A DNA stretch of 43,424 nt from Candidatus Aminicenantota bacterium. GTDB taxonomy: Bacteria; Acidobacteriota; Aminicenantia; S016-38. The stretch lies in assembly GCA_026991555.1 (NCBI GenBank), contig JALXBI010000095.1, forward strand, positions 1 through 43,424. Reading direction: 5' to 3'. Positions 28,276 to 37,172 of this stretch are shown piece after piece. The position numbers and the translations under genes were made by a program. Position 1 is the first letter of the stretch. The number at the start of each line of letters is the position of its first letter. Under the pieces are notes generated by a model. It was not told where the DNA came from and did not search any database. It saw only the letters and a program-made list of their open reading frames with translations.

Positions 28276-29700
28276 TCAGGCCTCAAACTTCCCTCCTCTC
28301 CGGTAATTAAATAGCACATAGAGAATCAGGAAAACCACAAACCACTGAAAAATCACCGTGGCCGGGGTATAGGTGGAAAAGGGATCCCAGAATTTTCCCC
28401 TGAAACTGGTTCCCAGCCACCAGCTCAGAAGGAAAAGGAACTCCACTGGAACAAGAAATTTAGTTACCCCTAAAACATAAGAGAAGACGGGATACCTGGT
28501 TGCCCTCTTTACATATTCCATAAATCCCCTCCCCTTTTTCCAGACTACCGTGGAGAAAATAAACCCGTTCAAAAGAAGGGCCAAGCCCCACACCCAATCC
28601 TGATTGTTGAGGAAATTGAGACTCAAAGCGGAGGGAAGGCCCAGAAGGAAGCCCACCGAAGCCACTATCAAAGAAGCCTTCCTCCTGGGGATACCCATAT
28701 CCCCCAGAACCCTTACCTCAAGCTCCATGAGGGAAATCAGGGAGGAGGCTGCTGCTAAGAAAAGGGAAAAGAAGAATAAAAAGGAAAAAAGCCCTGGCAG
28801 GGGCAGGCGGGAAAACAGTCGGGGAATCCAGAGAAAGGTAAGCCCCACATTCCCCGAGGAAAGAATCTTTAAGGCTTCGCCAGAGGAAGATGTGAAGGAA
28901 AAAATAGTCCCCACCACCGCAATGGCGGCAAGAAGAGAAGCTGTATAATCCCCGAAAACCAGCACCGCGCTGTTGGTGAATCCGTCTTCGGTTTTTCTGG
29001 CGTAAATTGAATAAGTTAAAACCAGGCCCCACCCTGCCCCGGTGGACCAGGCAGCCTGACTTGCAGCCTCTATCCATATCCTCGCATGGGCGAGCTTTGA
29101 GAAGTCCGGATAGAAGAGAAAATCAAGACCCTTAATTCCTCCTGGGAGAAAAACTACCCTTACGGCGAGAAGAACCAGGAGGAGGAAGAGGGAGGGGACC
29201 ATAAGGGAGGTGGCCCTTTCGATTCCCTTGGATACACCCCGGGAGACTATATAGGCCACGAAGAAAATGGAGAAAAGGTGAAAAATTAAAGGCAGGGGGG
29301 ACGATTGGAAACGGGTCCAGAAATTCTGGGGAGAGGAGAAAATTTCCTTGGAGAGAACCGAGCCTAAACTGTAAAACATGGCCCAGCCAGTCACCACAGA
29401 ATAATAGAACATTATTCCCGCGGTAACCGCGGCGATGAACCCCCCTATCCAGCCTTTCCTTCTCCCGTAAATGTCCTGGAATACTCCCACTACCCCCTTT
29501 CCATGGGTTCTTCCTAAGGAATACTCCAGGAAAACCAGAGGTAAGGCCCAAAGGAATAGGGAAACCAACCAGGGGATTACGAAAGCCCCTCCCCCGTTCT
29601 GGGCTACCACCCTGGGGAACCTCCAGATGTTTCCCGTCCCTATGGCCATACCCAGGCCAGCGAGAATGAACCCCCACCTGGTCCTGAATCTCTCCTTCAT
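28276..29700 (-). CDS. Neurotransmitter:sodium symporter (NSS/SNF) family transporter
   Basis: RWGFILAGLGMAIGTGNIWRFPRVVAQNGGGAFVIPWLVSLFLWALPLVFLEYSLGR. Confidence 0.93.
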   Translation of the reverse strand: MKERFRTRWGFILAGLGMAIGTGNIWRFPRVVAQNGGGAFVIPWLVSLFLWALPLVFLEYSLGRTHGKGVVGVFQDIYGRRKGWIGGFIAAVTAGIMFYYSVVTGWAMFYSLGSVLSKEIFSSPQNFWTRFQSSPLPLIFHLFSIFFVAYIVSRGVSKGIERATSLMVPSLFLLLVLLAVRVVFLPGGIKGLDFLFYPDFSKLAHARIWIEAASQAAWSTGAGWGLVLTYSIYARKTEDGFTNSAVLVFGDYTASLLAAIAVVGTIFSFTSSSGEALKILSSGNVGLTFLWIPRLFSRLPLPGLFSFLFFFSLFLAAASSLISLMELEVRVLGDMGIPRRKASLIVASVGFLLGLPSALSLNFLNNQDWVWGLALLLNGFIFSTVVWKKGRGFMEYVKRATRYPVFSYVLGVTKFLVPVEFLFLLSWWLGTSFRGKFWDPFSTYTPATVIFQWFVVFLILYVLFNYRRGGKFEA

Positions 29701-30611
29701 TCTACCAGAATTAGAACAGGCCTTATCCCCAATTCTCCACCCTCTTTACCCGGTTTGCCTATACCTATAAAATTTGAGCGGAAGTCCATCAATCGGAAGT
29801 AATCGTTCCTTCTTCCTCCTTCCTTTCCCCCTACCATTTTCAGGGGTATGAAATTGCCGTGCCTGGCCCTTTGGACGCCTTCCTCTCTAAGGTATACGGC
29901 GGGATATTCGTTTAAAACTCTGTTAAAGGGAATTATAGCCTCGTCAATTCTGCCCTCTTCAGCAAATTTTCTCAACTCTTCCAAGCTATAGGCGTCTTCC
30001 AAGGAAAACTCCCCGCTTTTCAGCCTTTTAAGGTAATCGAGATAACCTCCCACCCCCAGTTTCTTCCCTAAATCGTGGGCAATGGACCTTACATAGGTTC
30101 CTGCGGAGCACTTTATATCAAAGTGAAGGTAGGGAGGCTCATAGGACTTCAGGGCGAAATAATGAATTTCAACCTTAACCGGTTTGGGCTCCACCTTTTT
30201 TCCCTTTCTGGCCAGAGCATACATTCTCTTTCCCCCCATTTTCTTGGCAGAAAAGGGGGGTGGAACCTGGATAATTTGCCCCACGAATTCGTCCATGGCC
30301 TTTCTTATTTCTTCCTCGGTAAGGTTCAACTCCTTAACCTCGGATACAATCTTTCCGTCCCTGTCGTAGGTATCCGTCTCTGCTCCCAATCTAATTATGC
30401 CCGTGTAAACCTTGGTGCCCTTCACCAGAAAGGGAAACAGCCTGGTGGCCTTTCCAACTCCCAGCACCAGCAAGCCCTCGGCCTGGGGGTCCAGGGTTCC
30501 CATGTGCCCCACCTTCCTCTGGTGGAGAATGGCTCTGACCTCATCCACCACATCGTGGGAAGTCATACCCCTTTTCTTGTTTACCAGTATTATTCCTGTT
30601 TTTTCACCCAA
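29697..30611 (-). CDS. truB: tRNA pseudouridine(55) synthase TruB
   Basis: GIILVNKKRGMTSHDVVDEVR; KVGHMGTLDPQAEGLLVLGVGKATRL; DRDGKI; CSAGTYVRSIAHDLG. Confidence 0.96.
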   Translation of the reverse strand: MGEKTGIILVNKKRGMTSHDVVDEVRAILHQRKVGHMGTLDPQAEGLLVLGVGKATRLFPFLVKGTKVYTGIIRLGAETDTYDRDGKIVSEVKELNLTEEEIRKAMDEFVGQIIQVPPPFSAKKMGGKRMYALARKGKKVEPKPVKVEIHYFALKSYEPPYLHFDIKCSAGTYVRSIAHDLGKKLGVGGYLDYLKRLKSGEFSLEDAYSLEELRKFAEEGRIDEAIIPFNRVLNEYPAVYLREEGVQRARHGNFIPLKMVGGKEGGRRNDYFRLMDFRSNFIGIGKPGKEGGELGIRPVLILVE

Positions 30612-31576
30612 GGGAACATCTCCTCTATTTTTTCGTAAACCTTTTCCAAAGCCTCCTGCGGGGGAAGCTCAAGGTTGAATCCCGCTGCCTGGGGATGACC
30701 GCCTCCCCCAAAGGCCTCGGCCAGGAGACCCACATCCGCCCTTCCTTTGGACCTGAGACTCACCCTGAAGCCTCGTTCCAGCTCTTTAAATATAATGGCT
30801 ATTTCCACTTCCTCCACCGACCGCAATATGTTCATCACCGTCTCTGTTTCTACATCGTGGATTTCAAGTTGAAGTTCTTCCAAAAATTCCCTCAGGAGAA
30901 AAACAGATGCTACCTTTCCTGAGGGGTGAAACCTCAGGGTGGAGAGCATTTTTTGAAGGAGGAAAATCTCTTCCTTCCGGTGGCTTTCCAGGATAATGCG
31001 GCTTACATGGGCAGGATTCGCCCCTGCCTGCACCAGAAGCGAGGCATATTTAAGGGAAAGGGCACTGGTATTGGAAAAGCGAAACCCTCCGGTATCTGAA
31101 AATATGGCAGCATAAAGGCAGGTAGCCACATCCTCATCAATGGGAAACCCGTATTCCATGAGGAGTTCAAAAATCATTTCCCCCACAGAAGAGCGATGGG
31201 GTTCAATCCAGTTAATGTGGGCGAACTCCTCCGAGGTCCTGTGGTGGTCTATGTGAATGGTAAACATACCTGATGGATTCTGACCGCTCCTTTCGGCTGC
31301 AGAGGTTTCCATAAAAACCACACAGTCGTAGGAATCGGGTATCCTGCCCATTTTTATCTCATGGGCATGGGGAAGTTTTTTAAGGAAACATGGAGTGGGG
31401 TCCATGTTATAAATGTCCGCCCTTTTACCCAGTTTCCTCAGGGAAAGCATCAGGCCCAAGGCCGAACCTATACAATCCCCATCGGGCCTCAGGTGACAGG
31501 TTATGGCTACAGAGGAGCATTCCCGCAGTTTACTGGCTATCTCCTTTTTCTTCCCTGAGTTTCCTGAGAATTTCAT
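30590..31576 (-). CDS. DHH/DHHA1 phosphoesterase (NrnA-like oligoribonuclease/PAP phosphatase)
   Basis: HLRPDGDCIGSALGLML; IDHHRTSEEFA; AIFSDTGGFRFSNT; GGGGHPQAAGF. Start moved from TTG 31579 to ATG 31576. Confidence 0.92.
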   Translation of the reverse strand: MKFSGNSGKKKEIASKLRECSSVAITCHLRPDGDCIGSALGLMLSLRKLGKRADIYNMDPTPCFLKKLPHAHEIKMGRIPDSYDCVVFMETSAAERSGQNPSGMFTIHIDHHRTSEEFAHINWIEPHRSSVGEMIFELLMEYGFPIDEDVATCLYAAIFSDTGGFRFSNTSALSLKYASLLVQAGANPAHVSRIILESHRKEEIFLLQKMLSTLRFHPSGKVASVFLLREFLEELQLEIHDVETETVMNILRSVEEVEIAIIFKELERGFRVSLRSKGRADVGLLAEAFGGGGHPQAAGFNLELPPQEALEKVYEKIEEMFPWVKKQE

Positions 31577-31877
31577 CAACCCTTTTTGCCCTCTCCTCCT
31601 CTTCGTCTTTGAAAAAACTTAGTCTGGGAGTATATCTCAAATTAAGGTTAGTTGCAAGAAGTTTCCTGAGATATCCGGCCTTCTGCTTTAAAATTTCCAC
31701 GGCCTCCTCCACATCTTCCAGGGCGGTTATGTAAATCCTGGCCGAGGAAAGGTCATTGGAGAGCCTTACCCTGGTCACCGATACCATCATGTCCGTAAGT
31801 TCGTAAATGCTCTGAATGTCCGAGGATATCTGCTCCAGAAGTAGCTTTTCGAGTCTCTGTTTTCTCCTTTCCCTCAA
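31530..31877 (-). CDS. rbfA: Ribosome-binding factor A
   Basis: LEKLLLEQISSDIQSIYELTDMMVSVTRVRLSNDLSSARIYITAL; LRKLLATNLNLRYTPRLSF; position between infB/DUF503 and DHH/truB. Confidence 0.92.
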   Translation of the reverse strand: MRERRKQRLEKLLLEQISSDIQSIYELTDMMVSVTRVRLSNDLSSARIYITALEDVEEAVEILKQKAGYLRKLLATNLNLRYTPRLSFFKDEEEERAKRVDEILRKLREEKGDSQ

Positions 31878-32152
31878 AGGAATTCCACCTCCTCCTTTAA
31901 AATTTGAGCGTCCAGAAGGGAAGCCTCCTTCAAGATCCTATCAAAAATTCCCTCTACCGTTGAACGCTCTGAAGCTATTGAAACCATGGCCAGGCCAGCT
32001 CTCTGCCAAAGACTCTGAAAATCAACCTCGGCCACCGAAACATTGTAATGGTTCCTTATTCTATTCTTCAGGCTGCTTAGAAATTTCCTCTTTTCCTTCA
32101 GGGAATGGCTCCAGGGCAGGTAAAACTCTATGTAAAGATAACCTATGACCAT
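31874..32152 (-). CDS. DUF503 family (YlxP-like) protein
   Basis: YLPWSHSLKEKRKFLSSLKNRIRNHYNVSVAEVDFQSLWQRAGLAMVSIASE; located between infB and rbfA. Confidence 0.88.
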   Translation of the reverse strand: MVIGYLYIEFYLPWSHSLKEKRKFLSSLKNRIRNHYNVSVAEVDFQSLWQRAGLAMVSIASERSTVEGIFDRILKEASLLDAQILKEEVEFL

Positions 32153-32157
32153 TCAAA

Positions 32158-34299
32158 CTAAACCTGCCTTCTCTCGTATACTTCAATAATGTCTCCCTTC
32201 TTCACATCATTGAAGCTCTCCAGCCTTATACCGCATTCGCTGCCCATTCTTACCTCATCCACATCGTCTTTGTAATGCTTCAGGGAGGCTATTTTCCCGT
32301 CAAATATGACCTCTCCATCCCTTATAACCCTTGCTTTAAGGTCCCGCCTCACCTTGCCTTCCACCACCAAGCATCCGGCCACAACCCCAACCCTGGCAAT
32401 TTTAAAGGTCTGTTTAACTTCTGCCCTGCCCACCACCGTCTCCTCAAACTTGGGCTTAAGCATGCCCTTCAGGGCCTTCTTAACATCCTCAAGTAACTCG
32501 TAAATTACCCTGTAAAGCCTGATCTGGACCTTTTCAGAGGAAGCTGCGGCTAAGGCCTTTTTTTCAGCCTTTACATTAAAGCCTATTATTATAGCCTTGG
32601 AGGCAGAGGCTAAAAGAACATCGCTTTCGCTCACCGGGCCAGTGGCTGCGTGGAGTATTCTTATCTTTATCTCGTCGGTGGACAGTTTCTCCAGGGAATC
32701 CCTTATGGCTTCTAAGGAACCTATAACATCGGCCTTGAGGATTATGAGAAGCTCCTTCTCCTCCTGACCTTCCAGTTCCCTTAAAAGGTCCTCTAAGGTT
32801 ATCTTCCGCTCCACCCGGCGGGTCCCCATTTTCAGGTTTTCCTTTCTTATCTCCACAATTTCCTTGGCTTTTTCCACATCCCCCACCACATAAAGCCTGT
32901 CCCCTTCCTGGGGCACCTCTTCAAAACCCAGGATCTCTACCGGATCCGAGGGACCGGCTTGTTTGATGGGTTTTCCGAATTCGTCAAAGAGGCCCCTTAC
33001 CTTTCCCCAGGTAAACCCGGCCACGAAGGCCTCCCTGGGTTTAAGTATTCCCTTCTGAATTATTGCCTTTACCGTAGGACCTTTTCTGGGGTCAAGCTTG
33101 GCCACCAGGATGGTTCCCTGGGCAGGAACATCCACCGGGGCCTTGAGCTCCAGCATTTCACCTACCAGCACTATCATCTCAAGGAGTTCGTCCACGCCCT
33201 TTCCCGTCTTGGCAGAAATCTCAACAGCCACCGTATCCCCCCCCCACTCTTCCACAAGAACACCGTGCTCTGCCAGTTGCTGTTTAACCCTCATGGGATC
33301 AGCCTCGGGTTTGTCAATTTTGTTTATGGCCACTATCATCTGAACCCCTGCTGCCTTAGCGTGATTTATGGCCTCAACGGTCTGGGGCATAACCCCGTCG
33401 TCGGCGGCTACCACCAAAACCACTATGTCGGTGACCTGAGCCCCCCTGGCCCTTAATTTTGTAAAGGCTTCATGACCGGGGGTATCTATAAAAGTAATCC
33501 ACTTATCCCCCACTTTAACCTTGTAGGCCCCAATGTGCTGGGTTATTCCCCCTGCCTCCCTCTCCGCCACCCTGGTTCTTCTGATGTAGTCAAGGAGGGT
33601 GGTCTTTCCGTGGTCCACATGTCCCATTACAGTGACTATGGGAGCCCTGGGAACCCATTGGGTCCCTTTTCCGTGAAGCTCCTCTAAGCTTTCCTCAAAA
33701 CTCTTGAATTCTATGCTGACCTTTAAAATCCTTCCTATTTCCTGGGCTAAGGTGGAATCAATTTTGGTATTTGAAGTTATGTAAAGTCCCCCCTCCCGGA
33801 GCTTTTCCTCCACCTGGGAAACCTTAACCCCCAGTTTCTCCGCCAGATCCTTGAGGGTTTCACCCTCCACCACCGTGGCGGATTCCGGGAATTTAACCTC
33901 CTTTTTCTTCTTCTTTATAATCTCAAATCTTTTAGAAGAAACTTTCTGAGGGGGCTTTTCCTCTGGCTTTTCCTTCTTTGGAGGAGCGGTTTTTTTCCGG
34001 GATGGAGAAGGCTTAGCTCGAGTTCTGGGTTTGGGTTGGGGTTTAGGAGAAGTCTCCTTTTCTTCCGGGGCTGGTTTTGGCTTTGTTGCCTTTTTCTCCG
34101 TAACCTTGGGTTTAGGGTTGGGTCTCTTGCCAGTTTTTTTATACTCCTCTATTCTCTCCTTTATCCTTATAAGTTGCTCCTCGTTTATAGTGCTACTTGC
34201 TGTTTTAACCTGTATACCTATATCCCTCAGTAGCTCTATGACAAGCTTGCTATCGAGACCAAATTCCTTGGCGATCTGGTAGACCCTGAACTTCGCCAT
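32158..34299 (-). CDS. infB: Translation initiation factor IF-2
   Basis: IF2_N VYQIAKEFGLDSKLVIELLRDIGIQVKTASSTI; Lys/Pro linker; VTVMGHVDHGKTTLLDYIRRTRVAEREAGGITQHIGAY; FIDTPGHEAFT; NKIDKPEADP. Confidence 0.97.
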   Translation of the reverse strand: MAKFRVYQIAKEFGLDSKLVIELLRDIGIQVKTASSTINEEQLIRIKERIEEYKKTGKRPNPKPKVTEKKATKPKPAPEEKETSPKPQPKPRTRAKPSPSRKKTAPPKKEKPEEKPPQKVSSKRFEIIKKKKKEVKFPESATVVEGETLKDLAEKLGVKVSQVEEKLREGGLYITSNTKIDSTLAQEIGRILKVSIEFKSFEESLEELHGKGTQWVPRAPIVTVMGHVDHGKTTLLDYIRRTRVAEREAGGITQHIGAYKVKVGDKWITFIDTPGHEAFTKLRARGAQVTDIVVLVVAADDGVMPQTVEAINHAKAAGVQMIVAINKIDKPEADPMRVKQQLAEHGVLVEEWGGDTVAVEISAKTGKGVDELLEMIVLVGEMLELKAPVDVPAQGTILVAKLDPRKGPTVKAIIQKGILKPREAFVAGFTWGKVRGLFDEFGKPIKQAGPSDPVEILGFEEVPQEGDRLYVVGDVEKAKEIVEIRKENLKMGTRRVERKITLEDLLRELEGQEEKELLIILKADVIGSLEAIRDSLEKLSTDEIKIRILHAATGPVSESDVLLASASKAIIIGFNVKAEKKALAAASSEKVQIRLYRVIYELLEDVKKALKGMLKPKFEETVVGRAEVKQTFKIARVGVVAGCLVVEGKVRRDLKARVIRDGEVIFDGKIASLKHYKDDVDEVRMGSECGIRLESFNDVKKGDIIEVYERRQV

Positions 34300-34300
34300 A

Positions 34301-35554
34301 CTACCTCCTTAATCTATAGCCCCTTATTCTCAATTCCTCTTTAATTCTATCCAGAAATTTCCCGCTCATGCCCGGTAAGGATTCAAGCTTCTTTTCCGGA
34401 AGTTCCTGTAGCTTCTTCCAGGTGAGAATTCCCATCCTTTTAAGAGCAAGGGCAAGGGGCTTGGGAAACTCGGCAAAGGGAAGGCTCTCGTCGGTTTCCT
34501 TAAGAACCTCCTCCCTCCTTTCGCTTTCGGTTTTCAGGGAAATTTTCCAATGGGTAAGTCTGGAAGCCAGCCTTATGTTAGTGCCCTTTTTTCCCACCGC
34601 CACCGAATAATTTTCGTCAGGAACTATGACTTCGGCAATTTTCCTCCCCATATCTACAATCTTAACTTCGCTGACTTTTGCGGGACTCAGGGCGTTGGCT
34701 ATGAACTTCTCAGGATCCTCATCCCACAGCACTATGTCTATTCTCTCTCCTGAAAGTTCCTTGGTAACGGCCAGAACCCTGTTTCCCTTCATGCCTATAC
34801 ACGAGCCCAGGGCATCTACAGTGGGGTCCTCTGCGTATACGGCTATTTTTGACCTTACTCCGGGTTCCCTGACGATGCCCTTTATTTTTATTTTTCCCTC
34901 AGCAAGCTCAGGAATCTCCCTTTCCAGAAGTTTCACAACCAATTCTGGTCTCGTCCTCGAAAGTATGAGCTGCACCGGCTTAGCGTATCTGTAAACCCTC
35001 AGCAGCAGGGCCTTTATTTCCCTTCCTGTTCTGTAGGCTTCCGAGGGGATCTGCTCCCTTTTTGGAAGAAGAGCCTCATCTTTTCCTATGAAAAGGTAAA
35101 CATCCCCATCGCTGATGCGGTGAACCCTTGCGGTAACCACCTGCCCTTCCAGTTCCCTGTATTTGTTGAAAACCCTGTCCTCCTCTGCTTCCCTGACCCT
35201 GGAAAAGAGAACATTTTTGGCAGCCTGGGCTGCTATCCTCCCTAAGGTTTCAGGGGGGAGAGTAAGTTCCACCTCGTCCCCCTCCTTGACATCTTCACTG
35301 AACAGTTTTTTCGCCTTTTCTATATGTATTTCCCTGGTAGGGTCTTTAACCTGCGAAACCACCTTCTTTCGAACCAGAACTTTTACTTCTCCCTTTTCCC
35401 GGTCAAAATAAACCTCTATTTTCTCGCCCTCCCCAAAATATTTTTTTGAGGCTGTCCTTACCGCATCCTCTATGGCCTTTATAAGATAGTCCTTATCTAT
35501 GCCCTTTTCCTTAGAAAGTGCCTCAATAGCCTTTAATATTTTCTCGTTTTCCAT
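34301..35554 (-). CDS. nusA: Transcription termination/antitermination factor NusA
   Basis: KDYLIKAIEDAVRTASKKYFG; S1 domain; PGVRSKIAVYAEDPTVDALGSCIGMKGNRVLAVTKELSGERIDIVLWDEDPEKFIANALSPAKV. Confidence 0.96.
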   Translation of the reverse strand: MENEKILKAIEALSKEKGIDKDYLIKAIEDAVRTASKKYFGEGEKIEVYFDREKGEVKVLVRKKVVSQVKDPTREIHIEKAKKLFSEDVKEGDEVELTLPPETLGRIAAQAAKNVLFSRVREAEEDRVFNKYRELEGQVVTARVHRISDGDVYLFIGKDEALLPKREQIPSEAYRTGREIKALLLRVYRYAKPVQLILSRTRPELVVKLLEREIPELAEGKIKIKGIVREPGVRSKIAVYAEDPTVDALGSCIGMKGNRVLAVTKELSGERIDIVLWDEDPEKFIANALSPAKVSEVKIVDMGRKIAEVIVPDENYSVAVGKKGTNIRLASRLTHWKISLKTESERREEVLKETDESLPFAEFPKPLALALKRMGILTWKKLQELPEKKLESLPGMSGKFLDRIKEELRIRGYRLRR

Positions 35555-35563
35555 AAGAAAAAG

Positions 35564-35572
35564 ATTATATCA
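35564..35572 (-). promoter_or_regulatory. Extended -10 TGATATAAT immediately upstream of nusA
   Basis: TATAAT is the reverse complement of 35564-35569; 9 nt (CTTTTTCTT) to the ATG; no SD. Confidence 0.65.
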
Positions 35573-35607
35573 GAATCTTCGGGGTTTTGGTAAAATAAAG
35601 GAGGAGT

Positions 35608-36099
35608 ATGAATGTGTGGTGCTGCATTATAATTCTGCTTCTTCTGGCAGCCGATGTATACCTATTCGTAATGCTCTTAAGGGCAAAGAGGTTCTTTCAC
35701 CGTCAGATTGAGATATTGAAAATCAGAGGAAGTCTCCCCAGGGAATTCAAGGATAAAAGGGCCTTTCCCAGGGTGCCCGGTTTCTCCGAGAAACCTATTA
35801 TCCTCAGATTTATCTCCCCGCCCTTAAAGGATTATGAGGGGGTGGTGGATAACATCTCCACGGGTGGAGTGGCCATACTTCCTAAATTCCCTGTATCAAG
35901 AATCAGTATTGACCAGGAAGTGGGTCCCATAGAAATCGTTTTCCCTGACGGAACCTATAGGGTTGATTCTGCCAAGGTAGTCAGAATAGCCCACCTCGGA
36001 AACGACAGGATAATCGCCATGAAGTGGCTCAGGATCCCTTACCGAACCAGGGACAGAATTCAGAAATACATTGATGAATACTTCCGCAGCCGATCTTAA
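35608..36099 (+). CDS. Membrane-anchored PilZ-like domain protein
   Basis: N-terminal TM; RxxxR (KRAFPR) and NxSxxG (DNISTGG) motifs of PilZ; SD AAGGAGG. Confidence 0.72.
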   Translation: MNVWCCIIILLLLAADVYLFVMLLRAKRFFHRQIEILKIRGSLPREFKDKRAFPRVPGFSEKPIILRFISPPLKDYEGVVDNISTGGVAILPKFPVSRISIDQEVGPIEIVFPDGTYRVDSAKVVRIAHLGNDRIIAMKWLRIPYRTRDRIQKYIDEYFRSRS

Positions 36100-37144
36100 A
36101 CGGATAATCCATTTACTCTCCGAAATCTACTCTTCCTTAGAGCCAGAAGAGGTTCTTTTCCAGTCCCTGAAGGGAATAGTCTCCCTTATCGGATGCGAAG
36201 CCGGGTCAATCTGGGAACTATCCGAGGAAGAGGGGAAACTTTTCTTCAGGGCAATTGTGGGAAGAGGGGCTGAGAATTTAAAGGGTAAATCATTACACCT
36301 GGGGGAGGGAATCGCAGGAAGTGTGGCAGCCTCCGGAAAGCCGAGGGTGATAGATGATGTGAGGAAAAGCTCGGAGTGGAATCCGGACTTTGATAGGGCG
36401 AGCAGTTTTCACACCGAGAACCTACTAACCTTTCCGCTTAAATCCAGGGGGAAGGTAATAGGAGTTATACAGCTTCTCAACAAAGAAGGAGGTTTCCGGT
36501 CCGAGGACATTGAACTCATAGAGAATTTGGCCGGCCCAGTGGCCATGGCCCTGGAAAATGCAAGACTTTACCTATTCCAGAAGAGGCTATTTAAGGAAAC
36601 AGCATTGGCCCTGGCAACGGCCATAGATAAAAGGGACCCCTACACCGGAGGCCATACGAAAAGGGTTCTTGAATATTCAGGGAAAATAGGCGAAATTCTC
36701 GATATTGAGGGAAACGAACTGGAAAAACTTGAACTCTCTGCCATACTCCACGACGTAGGAAAAATAGGGATTCCCGATGAGATTTTAAGAAAAAAGGGAA
36801 GCCTCACAGAGGAGGAAAGGAGGCTTATAGAGAAACATCCGGAAATAGGAGCGGAGATTGTTGAGGGAATACCCGGAACAGAATCTATAGTAGAGGGAAT
36901 AAAATACCACCACGAAAGGTGCGATGGCTCCGGTTATCCTGATGGGCTAACCTGCGAAGAAATTCCCATCTTCGCCAGGATAATAGCCGTGGCCGATGTT
37001 TACGACGCCCTGACCAGCGAAAGGCCATACAGAAAAGCCCTTTCCCCTCAGGAAGCTCTTGATTACTTGAAGGAGAGGGAGGGTCAGAAATTCTGGGAGG
37101 AAGCGGTCCGGGCCCTCCTCTCGCTTTTTCCGGTCGGAAAATAA
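36074..37144 (+). CDS. GAF-HD-GYP domain protein (predicted c-di-GMP phosphodiesterase)
   Basis: GAF region; ATAIDKRDPYTGGHTKRV; ILHDVGKIGIPDEIL; KHPEIGAEIV; YHHERCDGSGYPDGL. Start moved from TTG 36071 to ATG 36074. Confidence 0.92.
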   Translation: MNTSAADLKRIIHLLSEIYSSLEPEEVLFQSLKGIVSLIGCEAGSIWELSEEEGKLFFRAIVGRGAENLKGKSLHLGEGIAGSVAASGKPRVIDDVRKSSEWNPDFDRASSFHTENLLTFPLKSRGKVIGVIQLLNKEGGFRSEDIELIENLAGPVAMALENARLYLFQKRLFKETALALATAIDKRDPYTGGHTKRVLEYSGKIGEILDIEGNELEKLELSAILHDVGKIGIPDEILRKKGSLTEEERRLIEKHPEIGAEIVEGIPGTESIVEGIKYHHERCDGSGYPDGLTCEEIPIFARIIAVADVYDALTSERPYRKALSPQEALDYLKEREGQKFWEEAVRALLSLFPVGK

Positions 37145-37158
37145 GGCCTCTGGCCAAT

Positions 37159-37166
37159 GTTAAAAT
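37159..37166 (+). promoter_or_regulatory. Extended -10 TGTTAAAAT (starts at 37158/37159) 6 nt before the rtcB ATG
   Basis: TAAAAT 37161-37166 followed by ATTGAT and ATG 37173; no SD. Confidence 0.6.
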
Positions 37167-37172
37167 ATTGAT

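Noticed and set aside
32275-34282. Several ORFs antisense to infB (e.g. 32959-33456, 34031-34282)
   Set aside because: They lie opposite a clear IF-2 gene and its Lys/Pro-rich linker; translations look like low-complexity mirror frames with no recognisable motif.
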